Part shown: positions 41,728-50,900 of the stretch, piece by piece | Layout: the number at the start of each line of letters is the position of its first letter | Numbering within the stretch: position 1 is the first letter of the stretch | Notes under the pieces: generated by a model | Told to the model about the DNA's origin: nothing | The model's input: the letters and a program-made list of their open reading frames with translations, nothing else | Databases searched by the model: none | Translations under genes and position numbers: made by a program | From: Croceibacter atlanticus HTCC2559 | Lineage (GTDB): Bacteria > Bacteroidota > Bacteroidia > Flavobacteriales > Flavobacteriaceae | Assembly (NCBI RefSeq): GCF_000196315.1 | Contig: NC_014230.1 | Location: 2,690,501 to 2,754,500, forward strand | DNA: 64,000 nucleotides | Direction: 5' to 3'

Positions 41728-43284
41728 TTATAGTTTATAGAGTTTTGCAATTGCATCAACACAATTAATTCCATCAATAGCTGCAGAAATAATGCCACCT
41801 GCATATCCTGCTCCTTCGCCACAAGGATATAAACCGCTTATTTCAATATGCTCCAACGTTTCCGTATCTCGAGGAATTGAAACCGGTGAAGATGTTCTAC
41901 TTTCTGGTGCGTGTAATACAGCTGTATTTGTATAATATCCTTTCATCTTTTTGCCAAATGCCTTAAACGCTTTTTGTAGTCGTACAGATAATAAATCTGG
42001 CAATACTGTATTAAGATCTAAAGATGTTAATCCAGGTTGGTAAGAGGTCTTAGGTAAGTCTTTAGACACTCTACCTTCAACAAAATCTACCATACGTTGT
42101 GCAGGTACTTGCTGTGTTTTTCCTGCAGCTTCCCAACAAGCTTTTTCAACCTCTTGTTGAAACTCCAAACATACAAACGGGTTGTCTTTGGAATAGTTTG
42201 GAAGATCTTTAGGCGTAACACTTACAACGATACCAGAATTTGCATAGGGATTATTACGCTTGCTAGGACTCCAACCATTAGTCACAACTTCACCAGGTTC
42301 TGTTGCGCAAGGCGCTATAATTCCACCAGGACACATACAAAATGAGTAAACGCCCATACCATCTACTTGCTCTACTAAGGCGTAAGATGCTGGTGGTAAA
42401 TACGGGTTATCTTGATCTCCATGATATTGTATCGTATCTATTAATTCCTGTTGATGCTCTACACGTACACCTATAGCAAACGGTTTTGCTTCAATAGTTA
42501 TTTGTTTATCGTGTAGTAAGTAGAAAATGTCTCTGGCTGAATGTCCAGTTGCAAGTATAACATGAGCTGCATTAAACCAAGTATCATTATTAATCTCGAC
42601 AGATTTTATTGCTTTATCTTCAATTAAGACATCAGTTAGTTTAGAGTTAAAATGAACTTCACCTCCAGCATCTACAATAGCTTCTCGCATAGCTGTGATA
42701 ATCTTTGGAAGCTTATTTGTTCCTATATGTGGGTGCGCATCTACCAAAATATCTTCATCTGCTCCAAAATATACAAACCACTCTAATGCCTTAAGAACAT
42801 TACCACGTTTTTTTGAGCGCGTGTACAATTTACCATCTGAATAGGTTCCTGCACCACCTTCTCCAAAACAGTAATTACTTTCTGGGTTTACAAAGTGTTC
42901 TTTGTTGATTTTAGCAAGGTCGCGTCTGCGCTCTCTTACATCTTTTCCTCGTTCGAAGATAATTGGTTTTAAACCTGCTTCAACAGCTCTAAGACCAGCA
43001 TACAACCCTGCAGGGCCAGCGCCTATTATAATAACCTCAACAGCATCTGAAACTGCTTTAGGAGTAAATGAAGTAATCTTTTCTTTAACTTCACCTTTTA
43101 GCCAGAATTCTATCTGAAGATTTAACTTTACAGGTGCTCTTCTTGCATCTATGGATCGTTTTCTTATACGCCAATCACTAACTTTACTCATTTGTAGCTT
43201 AGCTTTTTCTAGAGCTAATTCTAAAATATAGTTATGATCGTCTTGCTTTTCTGGAGCTAATTGAATTTGTACGAGTCTGCTCAT
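41728..43284 (-). CDS. FAD-dependent dehydrogenase (COG2509 family)
   Basis: A 518-aa cytosolic flavoprotein. An N-terminal domain of about 80 residues (WRIRKRSIDARR) is followed by the FAD Rossmann motif VIIIGAGPAGLYAG and the conserved segments NYCFGEGGAGTYSDGKLYTR, VHFNSKLTDV and SGLYPCGEGAGYAGGIISAA. These are the features of the uncharacterised COG2509 family. The conserved Cys pair in YSFCMCPGG lies near the flavin. Catalytic function is unknown. Single gene with own promoter. Confidence 0.9.
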   Translation of the reverse strand: MSRLVQIQLAPEKQDDHNYILELALEKAKLQMSKVSDWRIRKRSIDARRAPVKLNLQIEFWLKGEVKEKITSFTPKAVSDAVEVIIIGAGPAGLYAGLRAVEAGLKPIIFERGKDVRERRRDLAKINKEHFVNPESNYCFGEGGAGTYSDGKLYTRSKKRGNVLKALEWFVYFGADEDILVDAHPHIGTNKLPKIITAMREAIVDAGGEVHFNSKLTDVLIEDKAIKSVEINNDTWFNAAHVILATGHSARDIFYLLHDKQITIEAKPFAIGVRVEHQQELIDTIQYHGDQDNPYLPPASYALVEQVDGMGVYSFCMCPGGIIAPCATEPGEVVTNGWSPSKRNNPYANSGIVVSVTPKDLPNYSKDNPFVCLEFQQEVEKACWEAAGKTQQVPAQRMVDFVEGRVSKDLPKTSYQPGLTSLDLNTVLPDLLSVRLQKAFKAFGKKMKGYYTNTAVLHAPESRTSSPVSIPRDTETLEHIEISGLYPCGEGAGYAGGIISAAIDGINCVDAIAKLYKL

Positions 43285-43292
43285 AATTACTG

Positions 43293-43300
43293 CAAATATA
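43293..43300 (-). promoter_or_regulatory. -7 promoter element TATATTTG for the COG2509 gene
   Basis: Exact TAnnTTTG match on the minus strand, 8 bases before the ATG, implying a very short leader. Confidence 0.55.
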
Positions 43301-43420
43301 AATTAAATAGCTATTGAAACATTTTGAGCACAGAGCATAGACTTTAAATTTTCAATTCTCTTGATATCTTTTAAATAAAAATTTAACATTTGTGCGTTTG
43401 TAGGAGTATCTTTACAATAT

Positions 43421-44053
43421 ATGAGAGACATAATTACCAAACATTATCAAACTATATTTGAAGCCGACCTTCTCGAGGAAATTATAAAAATAGGTGAAAT
43501 TAAAACCTATCCTAAAGATACGTTACTTATGGACTTTGGCGAATATATGCGCCATATGCCTTTAATAATTGATGGTGCAATAAAAATCTCACGTATAGAT
43601 AAAAATAATGATGAGTTGTTTCTTTATTTTTTAAAACGAGGTCAAAGTTGCGCTATGACATTGTCTTATTTTATTGGGCATCATAAGAGTGAAATTAAGG
43701 CGGTTTCCGAAACTGAAACCTCAATGGTATTATTACCAGTAGATCAAATTGAAATTTGGATCTCAAAGTATAAATCTTGGCGAAAGTTTGTATTTGAAAA
43801 CTATCACGAAAGATTTATTGAACTATTAGATACCATTGACACTATTGCATTTTCTAATACAAGCGAAAGATTGCTACATTACTTGAGCAACAAGGCGAAA
43901 GTAAATAAATCTAACACCATTAAAATTACTCATCAAGAAATTGCTTTTGATCTTAACACCTCTAGAGTTGTGATTTCTAGACTTTTAAAAACACTGGAGC
44001 AAGAAGGTGAAATTAAGTTAGAACGCAATAAAATTTATATTTTAAGTAAATAA
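43421..44053 (+). CDS. Crp/Fnr-family regulator of the sulfur module
   Basis: A 210-aa regulator: cyclic-nucleotide-binding-like beta-barrel (about 20-110), dimer helix (about 115-140) and Crp-type helix-turn-helix (about 165-195, THQEIAFDLNTSRVVISRLL). It lacks the Fe-S cysteines of FNR; the only cysteine is Cys77 in RGQSCAMTLSYF. It precedes the TauE and persulfide dioxygenase genes, both of which carry a matching palindrome GTAAC-N4-GTTAC in their promoters. I infer that it activates them; Cys77 is a candidate sensing residue. Confidence 0.9.
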   Translation: MRDIITKHYQTIFEADLLEEIIKIGEIKTYPKDTLLMDFGEYMRHMPLIIDGAIKISRIDKNNDELFLYFLKRGQSCAMTLSYFIGHHKSEIKAVSETETSMVLLPVDQIEIWISKYKSWRKFVFENYHERFIELLDTIDTIAFSNTSERLLHYLSNKAKVNKSNTIKITHQEIAFDLNTSRVVISRLLKTLEQEGEIKLERNKIYILSK

Positions 44054-44060
44054 TTCACCT

Positions 44061-44078
44061 AAGTAACTAATGTTACTT
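44061..44078 (+). promoter_or_regulatory. Crp/Fnr operator upstream of the TauE gene
   Basis: AAGTAAC-TAAT-GTTACTT, a 7+4+7 inverted repeat. The core GTAAC-N4-GTTAC is shared with the site at 44941-44956. Its centre (44069.5) lies 29.5 bases before the -7 element at 44099, i.e. near -41.5 from the expected start point, the class II activation position of Crp/Fnr proteins. Confidence 0.75.
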
Positions 44079-44098
44079 ACATCTTTAAATTAAACCTT

Positions 44099-44106
44099 TA
44101 GTTTTG
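44099..44106 (+). promoter_or_regulatory. -7 promoter element TAGTTTTG for the TauE gene
   Basis: Exact TAnnTTTG match, 18 bases before the ATG at 44125. Confidence 0.7.
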
Positions 44107-44124
44107 CAACTTTAAATTGCTACT

Positions 44125-44928
44125 ATGGATGTATTACAGATATTAGGTTACTTAAGTGCATTGCTTATAGGTATTGTATTAGGTCTTATTGGTGGTGGTG
44201 GCTCAATTTTAACTGTTCCTATACTTGTTTATTTACTTTATATTAACCCTATAACAGCTACTGCTTACTCTTTATTTGTTGTGGGTACAACAGCATTAGT
44301 TGGCGCTATTAAAAACTTGAAAAAAGGGTTAATAGATATTAAAACAGCTATTGTCTTTTCTATTCCTGCTTTTATAGCAGTGTATTTAACTAGAAAGTAT
44401 TTAGTACCAGCAATTCCAGACACATTATTTAGTTTAGGTGATTTTATAGTGACTAAGAATATAGCTATAATGATATTTTTTGCTCTAATCATGCTCATTG
44501 CGGCAATTACTATGATTAGGGATAAAAAGAAAACAACAACGAAAGAAGAAAAAATTAAATTTAATTATCCTCTTATTTTAATTGAAGGTGCTGTAGTTGG
44601 AGTGCTTACAGGAATAGTTGGTGCTGGTGGCGGTTTTTTAATTATTCCAGCATTAGTGTTATTTGCTAAATTGCCAATGAAGAAGGCCGTAGCTACCTCA
44701 TTACTCATAATAGCCATAAAGTCTTTAATAGGATTTATTGGAGACATTCAAAATTTAGATATCGAATGGAGTTTCCTTATCATATTTTCAAGCTTATCTG
44801 TCGCTGGTATTTTTATAGGCATTTGGCTAAATAACTTTATAGATGGCAAAAAATTAAAAAAGGGATTTGGTTGGTTTGTTCTAGTTATGGGAATATATAT
44901 AATTCTAAAAGAATCTATATTCAAATAA
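44125..44928 (+). CDS. TauE/SafE sulfite exporter family protein
   Basis: A 267-aa membrane protein with about eight helices arranged as two homologous halves: GLIGGGGSILTVPILVYLL near the start and GIVGAGGGFLIIPALVLFA in the middle, the usual TauE/SafE repeats. The family exports sulfite, sulfoacetate or related anions. Placed between a Crp/Fnr regulator and a persulfide dioxygenase, whose product is sulfite, sulfite export is the obvious role (inference). Its promoter carries the regulator's palindrome. Confidence 0.88.
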   Translation: MDVLQILGYLSALLIGIVLGLIGGGGSILTVPILVYLLYINPITATAYSLFVVGTTALVGAIKNLKKGLIDIKTAIVFSIPAFIAVYLTRKYLVPAIPDTLFSLGDFIVTKNIAIMIFFALIMLIAAITMIRDKKKTTTKEEKIKFNYPLILIEGAVVGVLTGIVGAGGGFLIIPALVLFAKLPMKKAVATSLLIIAIKSLIGFIGDIQNLDIEWSFLIIFSSLSVAGIFIGIWLNNFIDGKKLKKGFGWFVLVMGIYIILKESIFK

Positions 44929-44940
44929 ATCTAAGTTCTC

Positions 44941-44956
44941 TGTAACAAAAGTTACA
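44941..44956 (+). promoter_or_regulatory. Crp/Fnr operator upstream of the persulfide dioxygenase gene
   Basis: TGTAAC-AAAA-GTTACA, a 6+4+6 perfect inverted repeat with the same GTAAC-N4-GTTAC core as the site at 44061-44078. Its centre (44948.5) is 29.5 bases before the -7 element at 44978, exactly the spacing at the TauE promoter. Confidence 0.75.
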
Positions 44957-44977
44957 AAAATGTCAAGATATGAACTG

Positions 44978-44985
44978 TATTTTTG
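44978..44985 (+). promoter_or_regulatory. -7 promoter element TATTTTTG for the persulfide dioxygenase operon
   Basis: Exact TAnnTTTG match, 15 bases before the ATG at 45001; an in-frame ATG at 44983 would fall inside this element and is rejected. Confidence 0.7.
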
Positions 44986-45000
44986 CATAAAATCTCTTGC

Positions 45001-46347
45001 ATGAATATTATACAATTTACATACAAACCGCTTTCTCATTTTTCCTACGCAATTATAAGCAATGATGAAATTGCCATTGTAGATCCAGAAAGAAACCCAT
45101 ACCAATATTACGCCTTAGCAAAAAAGCATAATGCTAAAATTGTGGCTGTTTTTGAAACTCATCCACATGCAGATTTTGTGAGCTCTCATTTGCAAATTCA
45201 TAAAGAAACTGGCGCTACAATTTATACCAGTGAAAAGGTAAACGCAGATTACCCACATAAGACTTTTGATAGTGGAGATACTGTAACAATAGGTGATATT
45301 GAATTTTCTGCAGTAAACTCTCCTGGCCATTCTCCAGATAGTATTACAGTAATTGCTACACAAGGTGAAGATGTTGCTTTATTTACAGGAGACACTCTTT
45401 TTGTAGGCGATGTTGGGAGACCAGATCTTCGAGAAGGTTCTGGCCATTTAAAAGCTACACGAAAAGCAATGGCTAAAAGCATGTACAAGACTATTAACAA
45501 GGTATATGCAGAACTGCCAGATCACGCCTTAGTATATCCTGCTCATGGTGCAGGTTCACTTTGCGGAAAAGGGATGAGCTCCAACTCTACTTCTTCTACA
45601 TTAGGAAACGAAAGGTTAAGCAACTGGGCCTTTAATGTAAAAAACGAAGGTGAATTTATGTCTGAATTATTAGACGACCAACCATTTATACCAAAGTATT
45701 TTAATAAGGCGGTTTCTATTAATAAAGATGGTGCATCAAATTATGATGAAAACTTTAAGGGTGTTATAGAGTATTATAAAACTAAAGTTGCTCCAACAGA
45801 TGCTCTAATAATAGATATACGCGATGAGAAAAACTTTAAAGACAACCATTTAAAGGGAAGTTATAACATCATGGCTATGTCACCTACTTCTAAATTTGAA
45901 ACTTGGTTAGGGTCCATAGTTAATCCTGATGAAGAGTTTTATATTGTTTTAGAAAATTCTAATCAAGCAGCTTCAATTTACGAACGTGTAACCAAAATTG
46001 GATATGAAAAGCAAATTAAAGGCTTTATAACCCTAGCTAAAGAGGACTTCTCTACGTCTAAAAAATTAGATTTAAAGCATTTTAAAAAATATCCAGACAC
46101 GTATACTATTGTTGATATTAGAAATAAAAGCGAAGTCGCAAATCAAAAATTATTTCCTCAGGCTATTAATATTCCATTACATGAATTAAGAGAGAATATT
46201 AAGGCTATTCCAACTATAAGTCCAATTATAGTTCATTGTGCTGGTGGTTATCGTAGCGCTGCAGGAAGTAGCATCATTTTAGCTGAGTTAGATACAGATG
46301 AAATAGCTGTGTATGATCTTAGTGATGCAGTAAAAGATTTTAGTTAA
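45001..46347 (+). CDS. Persulfide dioxygenase-rhodanese fusion (MBL fold plus two rhodanese domains)
   Basis: A 448-aa protein. Residues 1-245 are a metallo-beta-lactamase domain of the ETHE1/CstB class with THPHADF (H54, H56, D58), NSPGHSPDS and FTGDTLFVGDVGRPDLR. Phe59 replaces the last His of the usual HxHxDH, as expected for one-iron dioxygenases. Two rhodanese domains follow: the first (about 265-345) has no Cys in its active loop (VLENSNQ), the second (about 365-448) has Cys413 in HCAGGYRSA. It should oxidise persulfides to sulfite and move sulfane sulfur. It is followed by the YeeE/YedE genes 1 and 3 bases apart. Confidence 0.9.
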   Translation: MNIIQFTYKPLSHFSYAIISNDEIAIVDPERNPYQYYALAKKHNAKIVAVFETHPHADFVSSHLQIHKETGATIYTSEKVNADYPHKTFDSGDTVTIGDIEFSAVNSPGHSPDSITVIATQGEDVALFTGDTLFVGDVGRPDLREGSGHLKATRKAMAKSMYKTINKVYAELPDHALVYPAHGAGSLCGKGMSSNSTSSTLGNERLSNWAFNVKNEGEFMSELLDDQPFIPKYFNKAVSINKDGASNYDENFKGVIEYYKTKVAPTDALIIDIRDEKNFKDNHLKGSYNIMAMSPTSKFETWLGSIVNPDEEFYIVLENSNQAASIYERVTKIGYEKQIKGFITLAKEDFSTSKKLDLKHFKKYPDTYTIVDIRNKSEVANQKLFPQAINIPLHELRENIKAIPTISPIIVHCAGGYRSAAGSSIILAELDTDEIAVYDLSDAVKDFS

Positions 46348-46348
46348 T

Positions 46349-46906
46349 ATGGATTTTATATATGACACTTGGCCTTGGTATGTTTCTGGGCCACTTATAG
46401 CATTGGTGATGTTTTTATTACTATTTGCCGGTAAATCTTTTGGGATGTCTTCTAATTTAAGAACAATGTGTTCTGCTATGGGTGCCGAAAAATTTGCTGA
46501 CTTTTTTAAGTTTGATTGGAAAGCAAATATTTGGAATCTTACTGTCGTCCTAGGAGTTGTAATTGGTGGTTTTTTGGCGTCAACATTTTTCTCGAATAAT
46601 GTAGTTACCATAAACCCTGTAATTGCTACACAACTGCAAGAAGATTACAACTTTAATAGTGTAAACAGTTCTTACTTACCAAAAGAGATTTTTTCTGCTG
46701 AAGCCTTAGACAATCCATTTAACATCCTAATTTTATTAATTGGTGGTTTATTGGTTGGGTTTGGCGCAAGGTATGCTGGTGGTTGTACTTCTGGACATGC
46801 TATCTCTGGGTTAAGTAACTTACAAACACCATCTCTAATAGCTGTAATAGGGTTTTTTATTGGTGGTTTACTTATGATTCATTTACTATTTCCATTAATA
46901 TTTTAA
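46349..46906 (+). CDS. YeeE/YedE-family transporter, N-terminal half
   Basis: A 185-aa membrane protein with about four helices. The signature GGLLVGFGARYAGGCTSGHA contains Cys146, equivalent to the conserved Cys in the thiosulfate transporter TsuA (YeeE), and another Cys41 lies in RTMCSAMG. It starts one base after the persulfide dioxygenase stop. In this genome the transporter is split in two genes; this is the first. It probably imports or releases a sulfur species such as thiosulfate. Confidence 0.88.
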   Translation: MDFIYDTWPWYVSGPLIALVMFLLLFAGKSFGMSSNLRTMCSAMGAEKFADFFKFDWKANIWNLTVVLGVVIGGFLASTFFSNNVVTINPVIATQLQEDYNFNSVNSSYLPKEIFSAEALDNPFNILILLIGGLLVGFGARYAGGCTSGHAISGLSNLQTPSLIAVIGFFIGGLLMIHLLFPLIF

Positions 46907-46909
46907 GTT

Positions 46910-47323
46910 ATGAGGTTTATTTCATTTTTAGGTATAGGCATTCTTTTTGGAATAGTTCTTTACAAGTCTGAAGCTGCGTCTTGGTTTAGAATCTATGAAA
47001 TGTTTCAATTAGGATCATTTCATATGTATGGCATAATTGCATCGGCAGTTATACTTGGTGTTGCTGGCCTTTATTTAATAAAGAAGAAAGAAATTAAAGC
47101 TCTTAATGGAGCAGCAATAAACCCAACGCCTAAAGAATTTAGCATTACAAGATATTTAGTTGGCGGTATCTTTTTTGGTTTAGGTTGGGCTTTGGTTGGC
47201 GCGTGTCCAGGACCAATGTATGTTCTTATAGGCGCAGGATATTGGCCTATTCTAATTGTAATTATTGGGGCGTTATTGGGAACTCTTCTTTATGGTGTAT
47301 TAAGGACTAAGTTACCTCATTAA
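46910..47323 (+). CDS. YeeE/YedE-family transporter, C-terminal half (DUF6691-type)
   Basis: A 137-aa membrane protein with four helices. RYLVGGIFFGLGWALVGACP followed by GPMYVLIGAG is the second YeeE/YedE signature and contains Cys99. It starts 3 bases after the first half and ends 12 bases inside the convergent HAD gene. Both halves are needed for a full two-repeat YeeE fold, so they likely form a heteromer. Confidence 0.88.
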   Translation: MRFISFLGIGILFGIVLYKSEAASWFRIYEMFQLGSFHMYGIIASAVILGVAGLYLIKKKEIKALNGAAINPTPKEFSITRYLVGGIFFGLGWALVGACPGPMYVLIGAGYWPILIVIIGALLGTLLYGVLRTKLPH

Positions 47324-47962
47324 GTTGGCAAAAGAAATTTCTTTATAATCTGAAATCACTTTGTCTGCTAAACTGTAGTCTTGGTTTGTAGAGTGTTTGC
47401 TATCGTAACCTACGCAATAAATACCAGCACCTTTTGCTGCTTTAATACCGTTAGTTGAGTCTTCGATTACTAAGCAATTTTCTTTGGGTTGTCCAGATGC
47501 CTCGGCTGCCTTTACAAATATCTCAGGATTGGGTTTAGACTCTTTAAGGTCTGCACCACTTAACTTGGCTACAAAATATTGATTTAAATTGAACCTTTCG
47601 AAAATCCTGTTAATATTAGGCATAGATGCTGAAGAAGCTAATACTAAGGTAAGACCGTTAGCGTAATAATCTTTAATTAAGTCTTCCACACCAGAAATAA
47701 GCTGAAGGCTCTCATCATTTTCAAATAGATACTTAAAATGATGGCGTTTTTTAGCTACTAACTCTTCTGGAGCGTGATCTACTTTAAATTCATCTACCAA
47801 TCGCTTACAGATATTTAGGGTAGATTGCCCTGTAAACGACTCATAAAGTGGTTTAGAAACGGGTAGGCTAAAATCTTCAAACATCTTGTAATAGGCTTTT
47901 TTATGTAGAGGTTCAGTATCTACAATAACACCATCCATATCAAATAAAATTGCCTTGATCAT
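47312..47962 (-). CDS. HAD-superfamily hydrolase (beta-phosphoglucomutase-like)
   Basis: A 216-aa HAD phosphatase or mutase. Motif I is FDMDGVIVDTEP (nucleophile D8, acid D10), motif II SSAS, motif III K in KESKPNPE and motif IV EDSTNGIKAA. The helical cap of subfamily I lies between residues about 15 and 85. Substrate specificity cannot be told. It overlaps the end of the convergent YeeE gene by 12 bases and has its own -7 element. Confidence 0.9.
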   Translation of the reverse strand: MIKAILFDMDGVIVDTEPLHKKAYYKMFEDFSLPVSKPLYESFTGQSTLNICKRLVDEFKVDHAPEELVAKKRHHFKYLFENDESLQLISGVEDLIKDYYANGLTLVLASSASMPNINRIFERFNLNQYFVAKLSGADLKESKPNPEIFVKAAEASGQPKENCLVIEDSTNGIKAAKGAGIYCVGYDSKHSTNQDYSLADKVISDYKEISFANLMR

Positions 47963-47977
47963 TGCTTAAGTTTTACG

Positions 47978-47985
47978 CAAAACTA
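47978..47985 (-). promoter_or_regulatory. -7 promoter element TAGTTTTG for the HAD gene
   Basis: Exact TAnnTTTG match on the minus strand, 15 bases before the ATG. Confidence 0.65.
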
Positions 47986-47995
47986 AGATTATTTA

Positions 47996-50900
47996 TTAAG
48001 CCTTAAGCTTAAAATGGAAAGTACTTCCTACGCCAGGTTGAGAATCTACCCAAATTTTACCATCGTGCAGTTTTACAATCTTGTCACAATGGGCTAAGCC
48101 TATTCCTGTACCTTCAATATTATCGTTTCTATGTATTTTATTGAAAATTTTAAATATGTTTTCTAGATCTATTTCTTCAATACCAATACCATTATCATTC
48201 ACAGAAAAGATATAATGATCATTATCTTTAAAATAAGATATTCTAATATCTGGAGTAACACCTTTTTTACAATACTTTAAAGCATTAGAAAGTAAGTTTT
48301 GGAATAGTAACCTCAACTCTACCTCATACCCTTTAATAGTTGGCAGTTTAGCAATAGAAATTTTTGCTTTGCAATCATTTATACTTTTAGCAAGATCCAT
48401 AACAACAGTATCTAACACTTGTTTTAAATCTACATCTTGCTTTTCACTGTTTTGCCCTATTCTACTATGCTCAAGTAGGGCATTTATTTGATTTGCCAAA
48501 CGTCCGGCAGCTTCATGAATATACCTTATGTATTCTTTACCTTTTGATTCGAGTTGGTGGCTAAAGTTTTTGTCTAGCATTTCACTTCCAAATCGAATAG
48601 TTGCTAGTGGTTCTTTTAAATCGTGTGAACAAATAGACACAAATTGCTCCAAATCATTGTTAGCCATCTCTAAATCTAATTGTCTCTTGGCTAACTTGTC
48701 TGCTGTTTCTTTAAGAGCTGTAATATCTATGAGCGTTCCCATAGTTATTGTTTCTCCGTGTATATTTTTTGTAAGCTTGGAGTTTAGCAATACATGTATT
48801 TCTCTGCCATCTATAGCAACCAAGGTCATGTCTTCGTTTTGAATCTGACCTGTATTTTTTATTTCATTAATTAAATCGCTTGCCTTTATTTTAGATTGAT
48901 CATTATAAAAATGAAAAATAGATTTATTTAAAATCTCTTTTTTGTTTTTAAACCCTAAAGTTTTATAAAATATTTTATTGCAATCCACAATGTTTCCGCT
49001 ATCTGGACTTATGCTAGCATGCATTACAGGGTCATTTTCATAAAAATCTTTAAACTTAGCCTGGTTTCTTCTTAGCTCTTCTTGAGATTTATGAATACGC
49101 TCTATATCTATAAATGTAACTACAGCACCATTAATTTCTCCAGCAGTTGTTATATACGGAGATATGCGTTGTAAAAAGTGACGATTGTTTTTGCTTATAA
49201 TTTTCTTTTCAAAAACTTTTCCTGTATTAATAACACGTTCTGCATTAGTGACAATATTGTTGGTATTGTTTTCTCCAAAACTAACAACAAAATTATCTAT
49301 ATGCCTACCTAAATCTGCTTGGTATAAATCAAAATGTTCTTTAATAGCTGGCGTAAACTTTCGCACTCTTAACTTAGCGTCTAAGAATATCACACCTAGA
49401 TTGGTACTTGTAAGTAAGTTATTAATATCCTCATTTAAAGCACTCAATTCATCAAGTTTTTGAATATGGTCTGTATTTATAGTATTTAGCTCCTCATTTA
49501 CACTTTGTAGTTCTTCATTTGTACATTGCAACTCTTCATTACTTGCCAACAACTCTTCATTTGTAGCTAGTAACTTATCATTACTTATTTCCGTATCCTC
49601 TATAGCTTTATTTAATTCATCTTGAACAAGGTCTATTTCTTCCTCGAGATCTTTTATTCGTAAAGTGGCACTTTCACTAATACTTGTGCGCTCAATAACA
49701 GTTTCATTTATACTCTCAATGTTTTGATCCATTAGTGATACCACAAACTCTGTTACTTTATTTGAGTTATCATCTAAAATTGGAAGCACTCTTAGATCTA
49801 CAGCTGTTTGACCATCATCATTTACAAAAATGATTCGCTCTGAAATGACTTGCGTATCCTTAAGGCGTTTAGATCGTTTTATACTAGTTGTTAGTGGTAT
49901 TTTAAATTCTTCAGGTAGCATTTTAAGCAGGTTAGTTGTAAAACCTGAGTTAGGTAGATTTGCAAATTTCCTAAAGTTACCACGTGCTTCTAAGATATTA
50001 TAATCTTCATCTATATAAATACTCGTAGCATTAAACTGTTTTAAGATAGATGAGCTTAATAGTTCTTCTATTTTTCGTTGCTTCATATTAGAATTAGCAA
50101 CGATATCTGGGTTTGTTCTTCTTTTGTTTCTAAACTTTCTGTCACTAGAAGCATGTAAAGTTTCTGTTCTTAAGCCTCTGGAAGCTTTTATGTTTTTGAA
50201 AATTTTCCACTTTCTACTAATGGTATCAAAGTTATCACGTTCATCTCCTAGACTTTCGCTAGATCCTAAAACTAAATAACCTTCTAGTTTTAAGCTAAAG
50301 TGCAAGACATTAAATACTTTTTGCTGTACATCATTCTGAAAATAAATTAATAGGTTTCTGCACATTACCATATCTACCTTATTAAAAGGTGGATCTTTTA
50401 GAATGTTATGATTTGAAAATATTGCGGTGCGTCTTACAGTTTCTGCAATTTTAAAAGTATCATCATCCTTTTTAAAATATCTGGCTAGATATTTTGGATC
50501 TACATTTACCAAAGTGCTTTTGCTGTATTCGCCTTTACTGGCAATATCTAAATGAAATTGAGATATATCTGTAGCAAATATTTTAAGCTCTATGTTTTTT
50601 TTCTGTTTAGCTATTTCTTCTAAAAACAAGATTGCTAAAGAATAAGTTTCTTCTCCAGTGCTACAAGCTACATCCCAAATTTTGAGAATATCATTTTCTT
50701 GTTTATCTGCTACTAATTTAGGTATCACATTATTTTCAAGAAGGCGCCACATTTCTTCATCTCTGAAAAACTTTGTAACTCCAATTAAAAATTCTTTGTA
50801 AATAATATCTACCTCATCTTTACTGTTCTTTAAATGCTTATAGTATTCTCTTAATGATTCTAATTGATGAATTCTCATTCGCCTAATAATACGGCGTAAT

